Below, piece after piece: positions 19,868 through 64,000 of a stretch of DNA of 64,000 nucleotides. Within the stretch, counting starts at the first letter, position 1; every line of letters begins with the position of its first letter. A model generated the notes under the pieces. It did not search any database and was not told where the DNA came from. It saw nothing but the letters and a program-made list of their open reading frames with translations. The stretch spans positions 14,094,501-14,158,500 of the forward strand of contig NC_079321.1 of assembly GCF_029931775.1 (NCBI RefSeq). The letters run 5' to 3'. Source of the DNA: Euleptes europaea (lineage: Eukaryota; Chordata; Lepidosauria; Squamata; Sphaerodactylidae). Both the position numbers and the translations under genes were made by a program.

Positions 19868-20752
19868 TTAAGTGCCGTCAAGTCACTTCCGACTCATGGC
19901 GACCCTATGAATGAAAGTCCTCCAAAATGTCCTATCTTTGACAGCCTTGTTCAGATATTGCAAATTGAAGGCTGTGGCTTCCTTTGAGTCGATCCATCTC
20001 TTGTTGGGTCTTCCTCTTTTCCTGCTGCCCTCAACTTTTCCTAGCATGACGGTCTTTTCCAGTGACTCTTGTCGTCTAATGACGTGACCAAAATACGACA
20101 GCCTCAGTTTAGTCATTTTAGCTTCTAGGGTCAGTTCAGGCTTGATTTGATCTATCACCCACCGATTTGTTTTTTTGGCAGTCCACGGAATCCGTAAGAC
20201 TCTCCTCCAACGCCACATTTCAAAGGAATCTATTTTCTTCCTATCAGCTTTCTTCACTGTCCAGCTTTCACACCCATACATAGTAATAGGGAATACGATG
20301 GCATGAATTAATCTAGTCTTGGTGGCCAGTGACACATCCTTACACTTGAAAATATTTTCTAGCTCCTTCATGGCTGCCCTTCCCAGTCTCAGCCTCCTTC
20401 TGATATCTTGGCTGCAGTCTCCCTTTTGGTTGATGGTGGAGCCAAGGAATAGAAAGTCAAGGATCAAACTCACATTAGGCAAAACGCATGCATTCGATCC
20501 TGGCTGAAACAGGGATTAAAGGAGGATAAAGCAACCATGCGTTTTTGCCCCTTGTCAACCTTAAAGTTGTGTAATTCTCCTGTAGTCATTACTTTTGTTT
20601 TCTTGATGTTCAGCTGTAGTCCTGCTTTGGCACTTTCTCTTTTAACTTTCAGCAGCAGTCGTTTCAAATCTCCACTATTTTCTGCCAACAATGTAGTCAT
20701 CGGCATATCTCAAATTACTAATATTCCTCCCTCCAATTTTCACTCCACCTTC
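19868..20752 (-). mobile_element. Bov-B LINE reverse transcriptase fragment
   Basis: Minus strand encodes LFLGSTINQKGDCSQDIRRR, MYGCESWTVKKADRKK and, farther upstream, the RYADD catalytic box area with LLAENSGDLKRLLLKVKRES. About 890 bp; the frame shifts at least once. A (TG)n tract marks its 3' end. Confidence 0.87.
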
Positions 20753-20760
20753 ATCTAAAT

Positions 20761-21044
20761 CACTGGTTCCCAACCAGGGCTCCGTGGACCCCCAGGGGTC
20801 CGCGAGAACTAAATTAAGGTCCGCGAAACGAAGTTATAAACCCATAATAAATTAATATTTTCAATTAAAAGTTCTCTATTATAAAATATATATTCAAATA
20901 TTATTCTAAGTTTAATGTTTAACTAACAGTTATGATTAAAGTTTATTTTCAAATTCTCAGAATTTTTATTTTGAACCTTGGGGTCCCTGCACCGAACAAA
21001 AAACTCCTAGTGGTCCCTGGTCAAAAAAAGGTTGGGAACCACTG
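20761..21044. mobile_element. hAT-type element inserted in Bov-B
   Basis: 284 bp, ends CACTGGTTCCCAACC / GGTTGGGAACCACTG, exact 8-bp target duplication ATCTAAAT (20753-20760, 21045-21052). It lies about 100 bp upstream of the LSS promoter region. Confidence 0.87.
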
Positions 21045-21119
21045 ATCTAAATCTAATCCAGCATCTCACTCCTTTGCAATTAGCAGCCTGGCGGAATAAG
21101 CCACGGATTCTTTGCAGGA

Positions 21120-21429
21120 CACGAGGAACTCCGACCCACCCGAGCGGCGGACCAATGGGGAGGTTGCTCCGCCAACAGACTCCTCCGATTGGCCGGCGGC
21201 CGCATGGGCTTATAATCAGTCCAGCTGGCGTGTTGCGCGCGGCGTCCTGGGAGTTGCAGTTCCCTCGTGTGGTCCAGCGCCTTCCCCCCCCACCTTAGAA
21301 AACTACGCTACCCGGCATGCCCAGGGCGCCGCCTGGGCTGTCCCTGTCCGGGCGTCCTGGCGCGTGGAGGCGTTCTTGGCTGCAGATGCAGAGTTGCAAT
21401 TTCGCCTGTGGGTCCCGTCGGGAGGCAGG
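21120..21429 (+). promoter_or_regulatory. LSS promoter region, GC-rich with NF-Y-like and ZNF143-like motifs
   Basis: GC- and CpG-rich sequence runs from about 21110 to 21560 around the LSS start codon. CCAAT boxes lie at 21152-21156 (+) and as ATTGG at 21188-21192 (-). A stretch read on the minus strand as GGAACTGCAACTCCCAG (about 21247-21263) and AACTACGCTACCCGGCATGC (21301-21320) resemble the two forms of the ZNF143/STAF site. NF-Y sites are common partners of SREBP in sterol-gene promoters; I could not point to a clean SRE. The transcription start is not determined. Confidence 0.6.
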
Positions 21430-56031
<34,602 letters not shown>

Positions 56032-56189
56032 GCCCGGCTGCCTGCCTGCCTAAGCAGGACTTTCTTTGTAGATTTCTAAACCACAGGACTATTGAGGATG
56101 ACTAAAAGGATGTGCCCGGGTCTCAAAGAATCAGCGAGAGTAGCAAGTTGATGGAGAACCCGGAAGCCTTTTCCAAATGACATGTCCAG

Positions 56190-56492
56190 CGTGGTGTAGT
56201 GGTAGTGGTTTGGTGCGGTGGACTCTGATCTGGAGAACCGGGTTTGATTCCCCTCTCCTCCACACGAGCGGTGGAGGCTAATCTGGTGAACTGGGTTGGT
56301 TTCCCCACTCCTACACACAAAGCCAGCTGGGTGACCTTGGGCAAGTCACAGCTCTGTTAGAGCTCTCTCAGCCCCACCTACCTCACAGGTCTGTCTGTGG
56401 TGGGGAGGGGAAGGGAAGGTGATTGTAAGCCGGTTTGAGTCTCCCTTAAGTGGGAGAGAAAGTCAGAATATGAAAACCAACGCTGCTTCTTC
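56190..56492 (+). repeat. tRNA-derived SINE, family B, in the putative LSS 3' UTR
   Basis: GCGTGGTGTAGTGGTAGTGG head, GGGTTTGATTCCC B box, tail AACCAACGCTGCTTCTTC. Confidence 0.82.
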
Positions 56493-56819
56493 TTCTCCCA
56501 ATGGTTCTTGCTGGGGCTTTTCCTACTGTGTACTTGTGTATACGCGCGCACACAGTAAGACAGAGCAGAAATAGTGTGTGCCTGTTACCAGCTGTGCAAC
56601 CTGTGAGGCAGCTTATAAGTTAAAGCCAGCACGTGGAGGTAAGCGGGGGCTTCTTGAGTCCAACGCACTGGCTCAAAACCATGTTGTTCCTTAGCCCTGA
56701 GTCTGGCTGGGTTCTGTGCCCCTTACACATTGCTGAGAGCTTGGCTCTGCTGTTGCCTTGTGTGGGGTTACTACATGTGGTGACGGCAGCAGCGTTTAAT
56801 TTTTAAAGTAATTGAGGTG

Positions 56820-56825
56820 AATAAA
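56820..56825 (+). terminator. Candidate LSS polyadenylation signal
   Basis: First canonical AATAAA after the LSS stop, 790 bp downstream; the putative 3' UTR would include a tRNA SINE (56190-56492). Confidence 0.4.
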
Positions 56826-57680
56826 CAAAGAATTTTTATCATGGTGGTGGCCTTTTTTTTGGTCTTTACCTCTCAACCGGAATTTTCTTTTTTCCTTTTT
56901 TGGGGGGGAAAGATACGTTTTCCTCACCTGATCCTGCCATATATCTCTTCATGCGGCACACCACACCCTCTCCCCAAGTGGCAGCACAAGGGCAGGGGCG
57001 GGTGGGGGTGAACAATCAGTTGCAGAAGTCTGAGGTGGAAGAATGGACTACCACTGCAGACTGCAGGTGGGGATCACATTTTGAATGCCCCCGTAGAGTA
57101 GGAATGCCTTGTAAATATATATATTTTAAATTGCAGAGCACATACTCTCTAGCAGAGTCATTTTCTTGCAGGTAATATTTTTTTTTTAAATGGGAGAAGT
57201 GTATTTTCCCTGCCTGCATCCTGAAAGTGTATTTTCCCTGCCTGCTTTCTCTCCTTCCTGGAATTCCGAATGTAGGTGCAAAGATTCATTTTTGTACACA
57301 TCCCAGTTGTCAAAGAAATCCTGCAATTAAACAACATCTTGTGTTTGTAGCTTCATTGCGGAATTATATGTGTAGCTCTAATCTTAGATGGCCTATAAAT
57401 GGGATAGAAGAAAACCTATCTTTGCATGCACTTTCTTTCCAATTTATGAACCTTTTAAACTCGCTCCCTACTAAGGCTGAAGAGGATTCAGGGTTGTAAG
57501 AGAGTAGCCCGTGATCTTCAATCTTCTGGACCAGTTACCTGTTTTTGACATCCTGCCTTCTATTTATTTTGTGACTACGCCATACTTGGATTCTGTGGAT
57601 AGATGACTTCTAAGAGAAGCAAAACTGAAGAATCACTTAACGCCTGCTGCGTGGTTGAAATTATTTATGCTTTTAAGAGA
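56826..57680. other. Intergenic LSS-SPATC1L, unassigned
   Basis: A short tandem duplication GTGTATTTTCCCTGCCTGC (about 57199 and 57227); no gene or known repeat recognised. Confidence 0.45.
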
Positions 57681-57685
57681 GAAGG

Positions 57686-58185
57686 AACATAAGAACATAA
57701 GAAAAGCCATGCTGGATCAGACCAAGGCCCATCAAGTCCAGCGGTCTGTTCACACAGTGGCCAACCAGGTGCCTCTAGGAAGCCCACAAACAAGACGACT
57801 GCAGCAGCATTGTCGTGCCTGTGTTCCAAAGCACCTGATATAATGGGCGTGCTCCTCTGATCCTGGAGAGAATTAGGTATGCATCATGACTAGTATCCAT
57901 TTTGACTAGTAGCCATGAATAGCCCTCTCCTCCATGAAAATGTCCACTCCCCTCTTCAAGCCTTCCAAGTTGGCAGCCATCACCACATCCTGGGGCAGGG
58001 AGTTCCACAATTTTACTATTTGTTGTGTGAAGAAATACTTCCTTTTATCAGTTTTGAATCCGTCACCCTCCAGCTTCAGCAGATGATCCTGCGTTCGAGT
58101 ATTATGGGAGAGGGAGAAAAGCTTCTCCCTGTCCACTTTCTCCATACCATGCATCATTTTATAGGAACATGTGCTTCTTTGTGAC
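57686..58185 (-). mobile_element. CR1 LINE 3' end, longest copy of its family
   Basis: Tail at the left (GGAACATAAGAACATAAGAA); the minus strand encodes [40 protein letters not shown] and [10 protein letters not shown] in one frame. Confidence 0.87.
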
Positions 58186-58324
58186 CTCACCTGCTGTCTA
58201 ACCTGTGGGGTCTGTGCATGAGCTAGTCAAGTTGAGGAATTTTGTTCATTGCTGGAGAATGAACGATCCATCCCTTCAATAGCTTTGGTGCCGAGCAAGG
58301 TGAGTTGTTCTCCCTTCTTGCCTG

Positions 58325-58561
58325 CCAATGTGGTGTAGTGGCTAAGAGTGGTGGACTCTGATCTGGTGAACCAGGTTCTTCACTGCTCCACATGAAGCCA
58401 GCTGGGTGACCTTGGGCCAGTCACAGTTCCCTCCGAACTCTCTCAGCCCCACCTACCTTACAAGGTGTCTGTTGTGGGGAGGGGAAGGGAAGGTGATTGT
58501 AAGTCGGTTTGAGACTCCTTAAAGGTAGAGAAAAGCAAGGTATAAAAATCAACCCTTCTTC
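58325..58561 (+). repeat. tRNA-derived SINE, family B
   Basis: AATGTGGTGTAGTGGCTAAG head; shortened B-box region; TTCTTC tail. Confidence 0.78.
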
Positions 58562-58718
58562 TGACATCACGGAGAGAGGAGTGCTTGCCTTTCTATACGT
58601 TGGATCAAAGAACATGCAGCTGAGTCTTTTGATCTTTGTGAATGAGTCATCCCGTGGGGTGTGTGGCATGACTTTGTAAAGGGGGTGGAGTCAAGTTCCC
58701 TGATTTGACAGCCATCCC

Positions 58719-58937
58719 GTGTGTGTGTGTGTGTGTGTAAAGTGCCGTCAAGTCGCAGCCGACTTATGGCGACCCCTTTTAGGGTTTTCATGGCAACAGA
58801 CTAACGGGTGGGTTTGCCAGTGCCTTCCTCTGCACAGCAACCCTGGTATTCCTCGGTGGTTTCCCATCCAAATACTAACCAGGGCTGACCTGCTTAGCTT
58901 CCGAGATCTGATGAGATCGGGCTGTACCACGCTGCCT
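58719..58937 (-). repeat. 5S-rRNA-derived SINE with (TG)n end
   Basis: Best preserved copy: GATCTCATCAGATCTCGGAA then GCTAAGCAGG on the minus strand, a clear 5S rRNA internal promoter region; tail GTCGCAGCCGACTTATGGCG on + next to the TG tract. Confidence 0.87.
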
Positions 58938-59574
58938 TCCCTCCTGCCATCACTTGTACCTGTTGTTTATTTATGTCTTATTTATATTTCCATATTTCAT
59001 CACTGCCTGTACTGTTACTTCTAAGATCCTCACTTTAAGCCTCAGTATGTTCTGTCTGCCATAGATTTACTCGAAAGGCAGAGCAGTGACTGAGTTAAAT
59101 GCTGCATTGGGGGAGAAAAATTTGGGCACAGAAATGCCTGTCCTAAATTCTTATCACAGGTATCAGGGCAGGAAACCAGAGCTTTGACTCTTGCTGTGGG
59201 TATCGATTTCCTTACTAGAGCCCTCAGCCTCCCATGAAGCTTGCGGAGGGGGGATGCTTGAGAGTTCCCTTGAGAGGGCTTAGAATGGATATGAAAACAA
59301 AGGTGGTCTCAAAAGCAATGATCATGTTGCATCTGAAGGCATCAAACCCCGCTGATTGGAAAAGGGGGATAGTACACAAAAAGGAGGCCCCATAGTGACA
59401 GAGAGAACCTCAGGCTTTGGTTAGAAGCAAAATAATGAATGTGGAGAATTCATTCAGGGTGGAATCCCTGTGACTGGAAAAACTTCAGGCACTCTGAATC
59501 TGACATATCTTCCCATGTCTAAAGGTTGGAGTAGGAAAAGGAGTGAAGCGTCAAAATGGTAATCTCTGTCGTGG

Positions 59575-59990
59575 AAAAAAATTTAAATTTATTTTACGAA
59601 ATTTATATCCTGCCTTTCTGCCCTCACAAAGGCTATCAACAAATTAAAACACAGTACAATCAACTTTAAAACGATTAAAGCCACCAAAAGCATTGGCCAG
59701 GAAGGAGGGATCACTGTGGGAATACCAAAACCACACAAGTCTTCATCCACTGATGGAAGAGAGCAACAGAAGGAGAGATGAATCTCCCTGGGGAGAAATT
59801 GCCAGCGTTTTGGTACCATGACCTAGAATGCCCTCTCTTGGAGTTGCCACCCACCTAATCTCAGAAGGTGGGGGTACCCAAATCAGGGCCTCTGAAGATC
59901 TGTAGTGTTTGGGCAGGTTTATTAAGGGATTACGCCATCCTTCAGGTATGTTGCTCCTAAACCATACAGGGCTTTAAAGATCAGCACCAA
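59575..59990. repeat. Probable LINE-derived fragment
   Basis: AAATTTATATCCTGCCTTTC and TTAAAACACAGTACAATCAA are typical of L2/CR1-like 3' regions in reptiles; family not fixed. Confidence 0.45.
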
Positions 59991-59998
59991 CTGAGAGT

Positions 59999-60205
59999 CA
60001 GCTTGGAGGAATGGTTATGAGTGATGGACTCTAATCTGGAGAACTGGGTTGGTTTCCCCACTCTTCCACAGGAAGCCAGCTGGGTGACCTTGGGCTAGTC
60101 GCAGGGTGTCTGTTGTGGGGAGAGGAAAGGAAGGAGATTGTAAGCCGGTTTGATTCTCCTTAAAAGGCAGAGAAAGTCGGCATATAAAAACCAGCTCTTC
60201 TTCTG
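59999..60205 (+). repeat. tRNA-derived SINE, family B, shortened
   Basis: GGACTCTAATCTGGAGAACT to ATAAAAACCAGCTCTTCTTC. Confidence 0.77.
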
Positions 60206-60591
60206 ACAGATGGTGCAATGAATGAATGAAATGGATGTCGGGAAGAGGAAAACTTTTCCCATACTTACTCTTCAACAAGATTATGCCCTCTAGGCCCTTA
60301 AGATCCATGCTTTTTCTGCATCCCCAGAGCGTAATAAACTTCTAGGAGAAGACGCATGTTGAAGACAGCAGAAAACCCTCGGAACCGAGGGCGGTTTGGG
60401 CCCTTCCAACAAAACCCTTTAATCTGGCCCTCCTCCGCATGCAGAAATCACTGTGGCTCAAGATGCTCCTGGATTTGCCCATTTTATCCCCAAAGCAAAC
60501 TACAACGAATTCAGCCGCAGGTAGGCCAGGTGCGCTTCCCGTCGATCAATCCGGCATAAGCGGCCACGGACTGGGTTCTGTTAAGAACCGG

Positions 60592-60599
60592 TGACGTCA
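60592..60599 (+). promoter_or_regulatory. Consensus cAMP response element upstream of SPATC1L
   Basis: Perfect palindromic TGACGTCA, 127 bp before the SPATC1L ATG. CREM/CREB sites of this kind are common in promoters active in spermatids; a role here is inferred. Confidence 0.55.
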
Positions 60600-60725
60600 T
60601 AATGGTATAGAAACATTCTAAGCCCGTGGGCCTTTCAAGAACCCCGGGGTCAACTGACTCCTGTCCATCCGAGTCCGCCCCTTAGAAATTATTAAGATAA
60701 CTCTTCCTCGCCAAGGAGGAAGAAG

Positions 60726-60915
60726 ATGACCGAGGAGTGGATGAAAAGAATTCAGGAAGAAAACGCGCACCTAAAAAATCAAATCAGGCTACTGAAGGAG
60801 AACTATGAATTACGCGTAATGTTGGGTCAGCAGTGTGAGAACAGCATGCAAGGGCAGTTCTTAGCTTCTCACATCCCTCCGGGGTATCCTGAGGCTTGTT
60901 CGTTGGCAAAAGGAG
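60726..60915 (+). CDS. SPATC1L: SPATC1L coding exon 1
   Basis: ATG at 60726 opens the frame. The donor GGAG|GTAAAG at 60916 was chosen over GTACGT at 60966 because only the former gives a protein in exon 2 that resembles human SPATC1L. Confidence 0.82.
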
Positions 60916-63900
60916 GTAAAGGGCAAGCTGAAAGTTGTTTTTTTCCATGGGAGCAACACTCTCAAGTACGTTTCTGTCTGTGTTTAAACTCATCCGCCCG
61001 GCTCATCCCTGAGCGGTCAAGCCAACCGGTCCAGAGTCCCTTTTTCAGCAAGACCCTTGGGTAGGGTTTCCAGGTCCCTCTTCACCACAGGCGGGAGGTT
61101 TTTGGGGCAGAGCCTGTGGAGGGCGGGGTTTGGGGAGGGGAGGGACTTCAAAGCCATAGAGTCCAATTGCCAAAGCAGCCATGTTCTCCTAGTGATCTCT
61201 ATCGGCTGGAGCTCAGTTGTAATAGCAGGAGATCTCCAGCTAGTACCTGGAGGTTGGCAACCCTTCCCTTGGGCAGTGCTGTCGCGTAGACAACTGAAGT
61301 GAATTTGAGAGCCAAAAAAAAAATGCATTTCTTGGGCAGGTTCCTCTTGCCCGAAGCTAAAGGATAGGGTTCAGGTACATTGTTGAACATTTGTAAAGGG
61401 CAGTTAGGAACTTTGTGTAGAGTTACCAGCCTCAAGGTGGGCCCTGAAGTACTCCTGGAATTACAACTTGTCTCCAGACTACAGAGATCTGTTCCCCAGG
61501 AGGAAATAGCAACTTTGGATGGTGGATTTTGTAGCACTACATCCCCAATGAGCTCCCTCCCTTTCCCAAACTATTGGGAATAATTCTTATATCAGAGGTA
61601 TGGATCGTATGATTATGGCTGGTGAAAGTCAAATAAGGCACGCACACACAATGAATAGACAAAGTCCTTTTGTCTTAGCAAAAACAAACTTTACTCACTA
61701 TAAAATGGGATAGGGTAATTGGAGGTTAAAATAAGAAATCCTCACTACATATCTAGTTCCCTATACGTGCCAGAATAAGTTTCTGGCCGTTACTAAGCTT
61801 AGGAACATGGCATCTCTAAAATACAGAGTTGCCCCATCTTTACTGTTTGGTATCCAAAAAGCAACTAACTCGGCTCTTTCTTTAGACAAAGAAAGAGCTG
61901 TAATATGCAGATTATGCGTACGTCACAAACAACATGTTTGCAACTGATCCTCTCTGACCAATAGCTAATTGACGCATTGGCGATTACATCACCTTTTGAA
62001 CTGGTCAGCATCTATACAATTAATATTAACCCTTGTCTGTCGGACATGTAACGAAGCTCCCTATCTAATCCTCAACACAAACTCCACCCTCAAATCTTTA
62101 GGAATGTCCCAAACCAGAGTTGGCAAATCTCCTGTTGTGGCCGTGGGAATACTGTCTCAAGCCTGCCAAACAGAGGGGACGCATATTCACACTGACAAAA
62201 CGTGTAAATTGCAAATGCTCAGGGCTGTTTGTTTCCAAGGTGGTAAGATTGGTCCATCAAAGACATTACCGGAGTCAGTTAGAAGCAATTGCTTCCGGAG
62301 AGCAGGTCTGATCTCTCAGATCGGGCCACTTGACTTCCCCCATGAAAAGGCAGAGATGGACCGTTACTACTTTTTGTTGCTGAAATGTGGAAGTAGCTAA
62401 TCGAACTGCCGGTGAATTTAGCCTCTGCCCAGGCATGGTTTCCCCAGCTTCCAACCCAGTCCAGAAATCCCACTGAAAATAAATGAACCCATTGCCCATT
62501 GTTAGGGAGAGGGGAAAAAACCCCACTCAATTTGTAACTAATGAGTAGACAGCAATTCCAGAGGGGTAACTGTGTTGGTCGGCTGTGGCAAAATTAAGCA
62601 GAAGTCCAGTGACGCTAACATAATTTATTTCAGCAGAAGCATTTATGAGGAAAAGTTCCGTTTATGCATTCATAGCAGCTATATTTATTCCTAAAGCTAC
62701 AAGCCATAGAAAAGGTGTGGGAGATATTACAGGGAGAAGCCAGTGTAAAGCAAGGACCAGTCACAGTGTGATTAATCCATTTAGAGTAGGTGAGGACCAT
62801 GGCAAAGTGCTGATAGGCCGGGTAGGAGCAGCATAAATTCTAATGCTCAAAAGTACAATGTGAGACATGGTGATCGGATTTAATCGGGGAGTATACAGAA
62901 TAACTTAATGTTGAACTAACTGACATCTCTAAAGGGCGGGTCATGCCGAGACATTGTTTGAAGATCAGTTGTAATTCTGGGAGATCTCCAGGCCCCACCT
63001 GGCGGTTGGCAACACTAGCTGGAAGCCACGAAGCAACACAAACTGATACCAGCCACCTTGCCCCCTGAACACAAGGTGGGAGGGAGTGAAGTCAACACAG
63101 CACCCATTGTATTGGCAGGGTGTTCCTGTGTCTGGTGGGACAATTGCATTTACTGTCCTGTTGGCCACGCCAAGCCATGTTGCCTAGTTGCAGTTTTAAA
63201 CACATGGATTGGGAAGTAAGTCCCACTGATCTCCATAGAACTCCCTTCTGTGTACAAAACCACACAAAGGATTGGGATGGAAAGTCTGAAAAGTCCTCCC
63301 ACTGAAGCATACGTCTTTTGGCAATGGTATCGGCGTTGGGGAGGGGCTGTGGCTCAGTGGTACAGCATCTGCTTGGCATGCAGAAGGTCCCAGGTTCAAT
63401 CCCCGGGACTGATGTTCCCAAGGATCGATCCCCGGTCCCAGGATCAATCCCCGGCATTTCCAGTTAAAGGGACTGGGCAAGTAGGTGATGTGAAAGTCCT
63501 CTGCCTGAGACCCTGGAGAGCCACTGCCGGTTGGGTTGCCAGGTCCCACTTCACCACTGGCAGGAGGTTTTGGGGCGGAACCTGAGGAGGGCGGTGTTTG
63601 GGGAGGGGAGGGACTTCAATGCCATAGATTCCAATTGCCATAGTGGTCATTTTCTCCAGGTGAACTGATCTCTATCGGCTGGAGAGCAGTTGTAATAGCA
63701 GGAGATCTCCAGCTAGTGCCTGGACGTTGGCAACCCTGGCTGCTGGTCTGAGTAGACAACACTGACTTTGATGGACCAAGGGTCTGATTCAGTGTAAGGC
63801 AGCTCCATGTGTTCATGTGTAATCCATTGCAAATATCCAGTGGACATTCTCTGCTTTCTTCAGTGACCCTACCGCGTTTTCCCTTTTATTGTAGGCCAAC

Positions 63901-64000
63901 ATCTTGGAAGAGCATTTAAAAAAACGGAACTTGAAGTTCAGCAACCGTCAGCCCTGCTTGAGAATTTTAATTATTCCGCAAACGTCACCTCCAAAGAAAA
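60726..64000 (+). CDS. SPATC1L: SPATC1L (speriolin-like), first two coding exons, partial
   Basis: Exon 60726-60915 starts MTEEWMKRIQEENAHLKNQI and RLLKENYELRVMLGQQCE, matching the N-terminal leucine-rich coiled-coil of human SPATC1L (SENADLKKQVRLLKENQMLRRLL). The donor G|GTAAAG at 60916 joins in phase 1 to exon 63895-64000, which reads GQHLGRAFKKTELEVQQPS then ALLENFNYSANVTSKE, similar to human SQLQTSSLEDLLCSHAPLSSE. The gene continues past the window with the speriolin C-terminal domain not visible. Family knowledge: testis-biased centrosomal/sperm-neck protein. Position right after LSS on the same strand equals human gene order. A consensus CRE sits 127 bp before the ATG. Confidence 0.88.
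61060..61264. mobile_element. hAT-type MITE in SPATC1L intron 1
   Basis: TAGGGTTTCCAGGTCCC / GGAGGTTGGCAACCCTT ends; GGGACTTCAAAGCCATAGAG core. Confidence 0.82.
61418..61583. mobile_element. Diverged MITE, same variant as 18730-18885
   Basis: GAGTTACCAGCCTCAAGG and GGAATTACAACTTGTCTCCA; right end lost. Confidence 0.6.
61584..62540. other. SPATC1L intron 1, unassigned
   Basis: AT-rich sequence with an open frame at 61969-62400 lacking any domain I recognise; possibly an unfamiliar mobile element. Confidence 0.4.
62954..63018. mobile_element. MITE fragment
   Basis: TTGAAGATCAGTTGTAATTC then GAGATCTCCAGGCCCCACCT and GGTTGGCAACACTA end. Confidence 0.65.
63340..63531 (+). repeat. tRNA-derived SINE, family C, left piece
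   Basis: GGGGCTGTGGCTCAGTGGTA head; the B-box segment CGGTTCAATCCCC-type is expanded to three local copies (63391-63455). Interrupted by a MITE, resumes at 63740. Confidence 0.83.
63532..63739. mobile_element. hAT-type MITE inserted in SINE C
   Basis: 208 bp, ends TGGGTTGCCA / TTGGCAACCCTGG; 8-bp target duplication CTGCCGGT / CTGCTGGT (one difference). Confidence 0.82.
63740..63818 (+). repeat. tRNA-derived SINE, family C, right piece
   Basis: GTCTGAGTAGACAACACTGA, GGACCAAGGGTCTGATTCAG, end CCATGTGTTCATGTG. It ends about 75 bp before SPATC1L exon 2. Confidence 0.82.
63895..64000 (+). CDS. SPATC1L: SPATC1L coding exon 2 (cut by the window end)
   Basis: Polypyrimidine tract and TATTGTAG acceptor, then an open frame to the right edge (TELEVQQPSALLENFNYSAN). 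Phase 1 entry. Confidence 0.78.

Noticed and set aside
19224-20706. Antisense frames upstream of LSS as a bidirectional partner gene
   Set aside because: They are CR1 and Bov-B reverse transcriptase remnants.
58719-58937. A genuine 5S rRNA gene
   Set aside because: The 5S-like part is incomplete, diverged, joined to a SINE tail and repeated many times in the window.
60916-60995. SPATC1L exon 1 extended to a donor at 60966
   Set aside because: That donor puts exon 2 in a frame without resemblance to SPATC1L; the donor at 60916 gives a matching protein.

Overview
The window is nuclear DNA of a vertebrate, almost certainly a squamate reptile (lizard or snake). The repeat mix points there: Sauria-type tRNA SINEs, Bov-B LINE pieces, CR1 tails, 5S-rRNA-derived SINEs, many hAT-type elements, a chromodomain Ty3/Gypsy element and a DIRS element. 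The species cannot be fixed from the sequence alone. All genes found are spliced, on the + strand, with GT-AG introns.

Layout. (1) 358-14082: the last seven coding exons of MCM3AP (GANP), ending in a TGA at 14080-14082; the 5' part lies left of the window. (2) 14083-21100: intergenic DNA with repeats, ending in a Bov-B LINE that carries a hAT insertion. (3) 21120-21560: the GC-rich promoter and first exon of LSS. (4) 21430-56031: the complete LSS gene, lanosterol synthase, 22 coding exons, every junction in phase, 754 codons plus stop. (5) 60726-64000: the first two coding exons of SPATC1L (speriolin-like), running off the right edge. The order and orientation MCM3AP-LSS-SPATC1L match human 21q22.3, so the block is old conserved synteny.

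The three genes are not an operon and share no known pathway. MCM3AP is an mRNA-export scaffold and MCM3-binding protein, LSS makes the first sterol ring system in cholesterol synthesis, and SPATC1L is a testis-biased centrosome/sperm-neck protein.

Most other sequence is transposon-derived, with much nesting shown by target-site duplications (TSDs): a Sauria SINE inside a hAT element (2019-2905), a Ty3/Gypsy chromovirus inside a CR1 copy in the last MCM3AP intron (9976-13683), a CR1 inside a Bov-B (19085-19798), a hAT inside a Bov-B (20761-21044), a hAT inside a CR1 (38136-39043), a DIRS element inside a tRNA SINE in LSS intron 17 (44701-50128), and a hAT-type MITE inside a SINE (63532-63739).

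The observations I rate highest are a hammerhead-ribozyme-like motif in a Penelope-like repeat (4919-4965), together with a 114-bp spacerless palindrome (27714-27827) whose two arms both begin at the base predicted to follow the ribozyme cut; a 14-unit minisatellite with variable E-boxes about 200 bp downstream of the LSS start codon; and a composite tRNA/5S SINE. I found no CRISPR, operon or prokaryote-like system.
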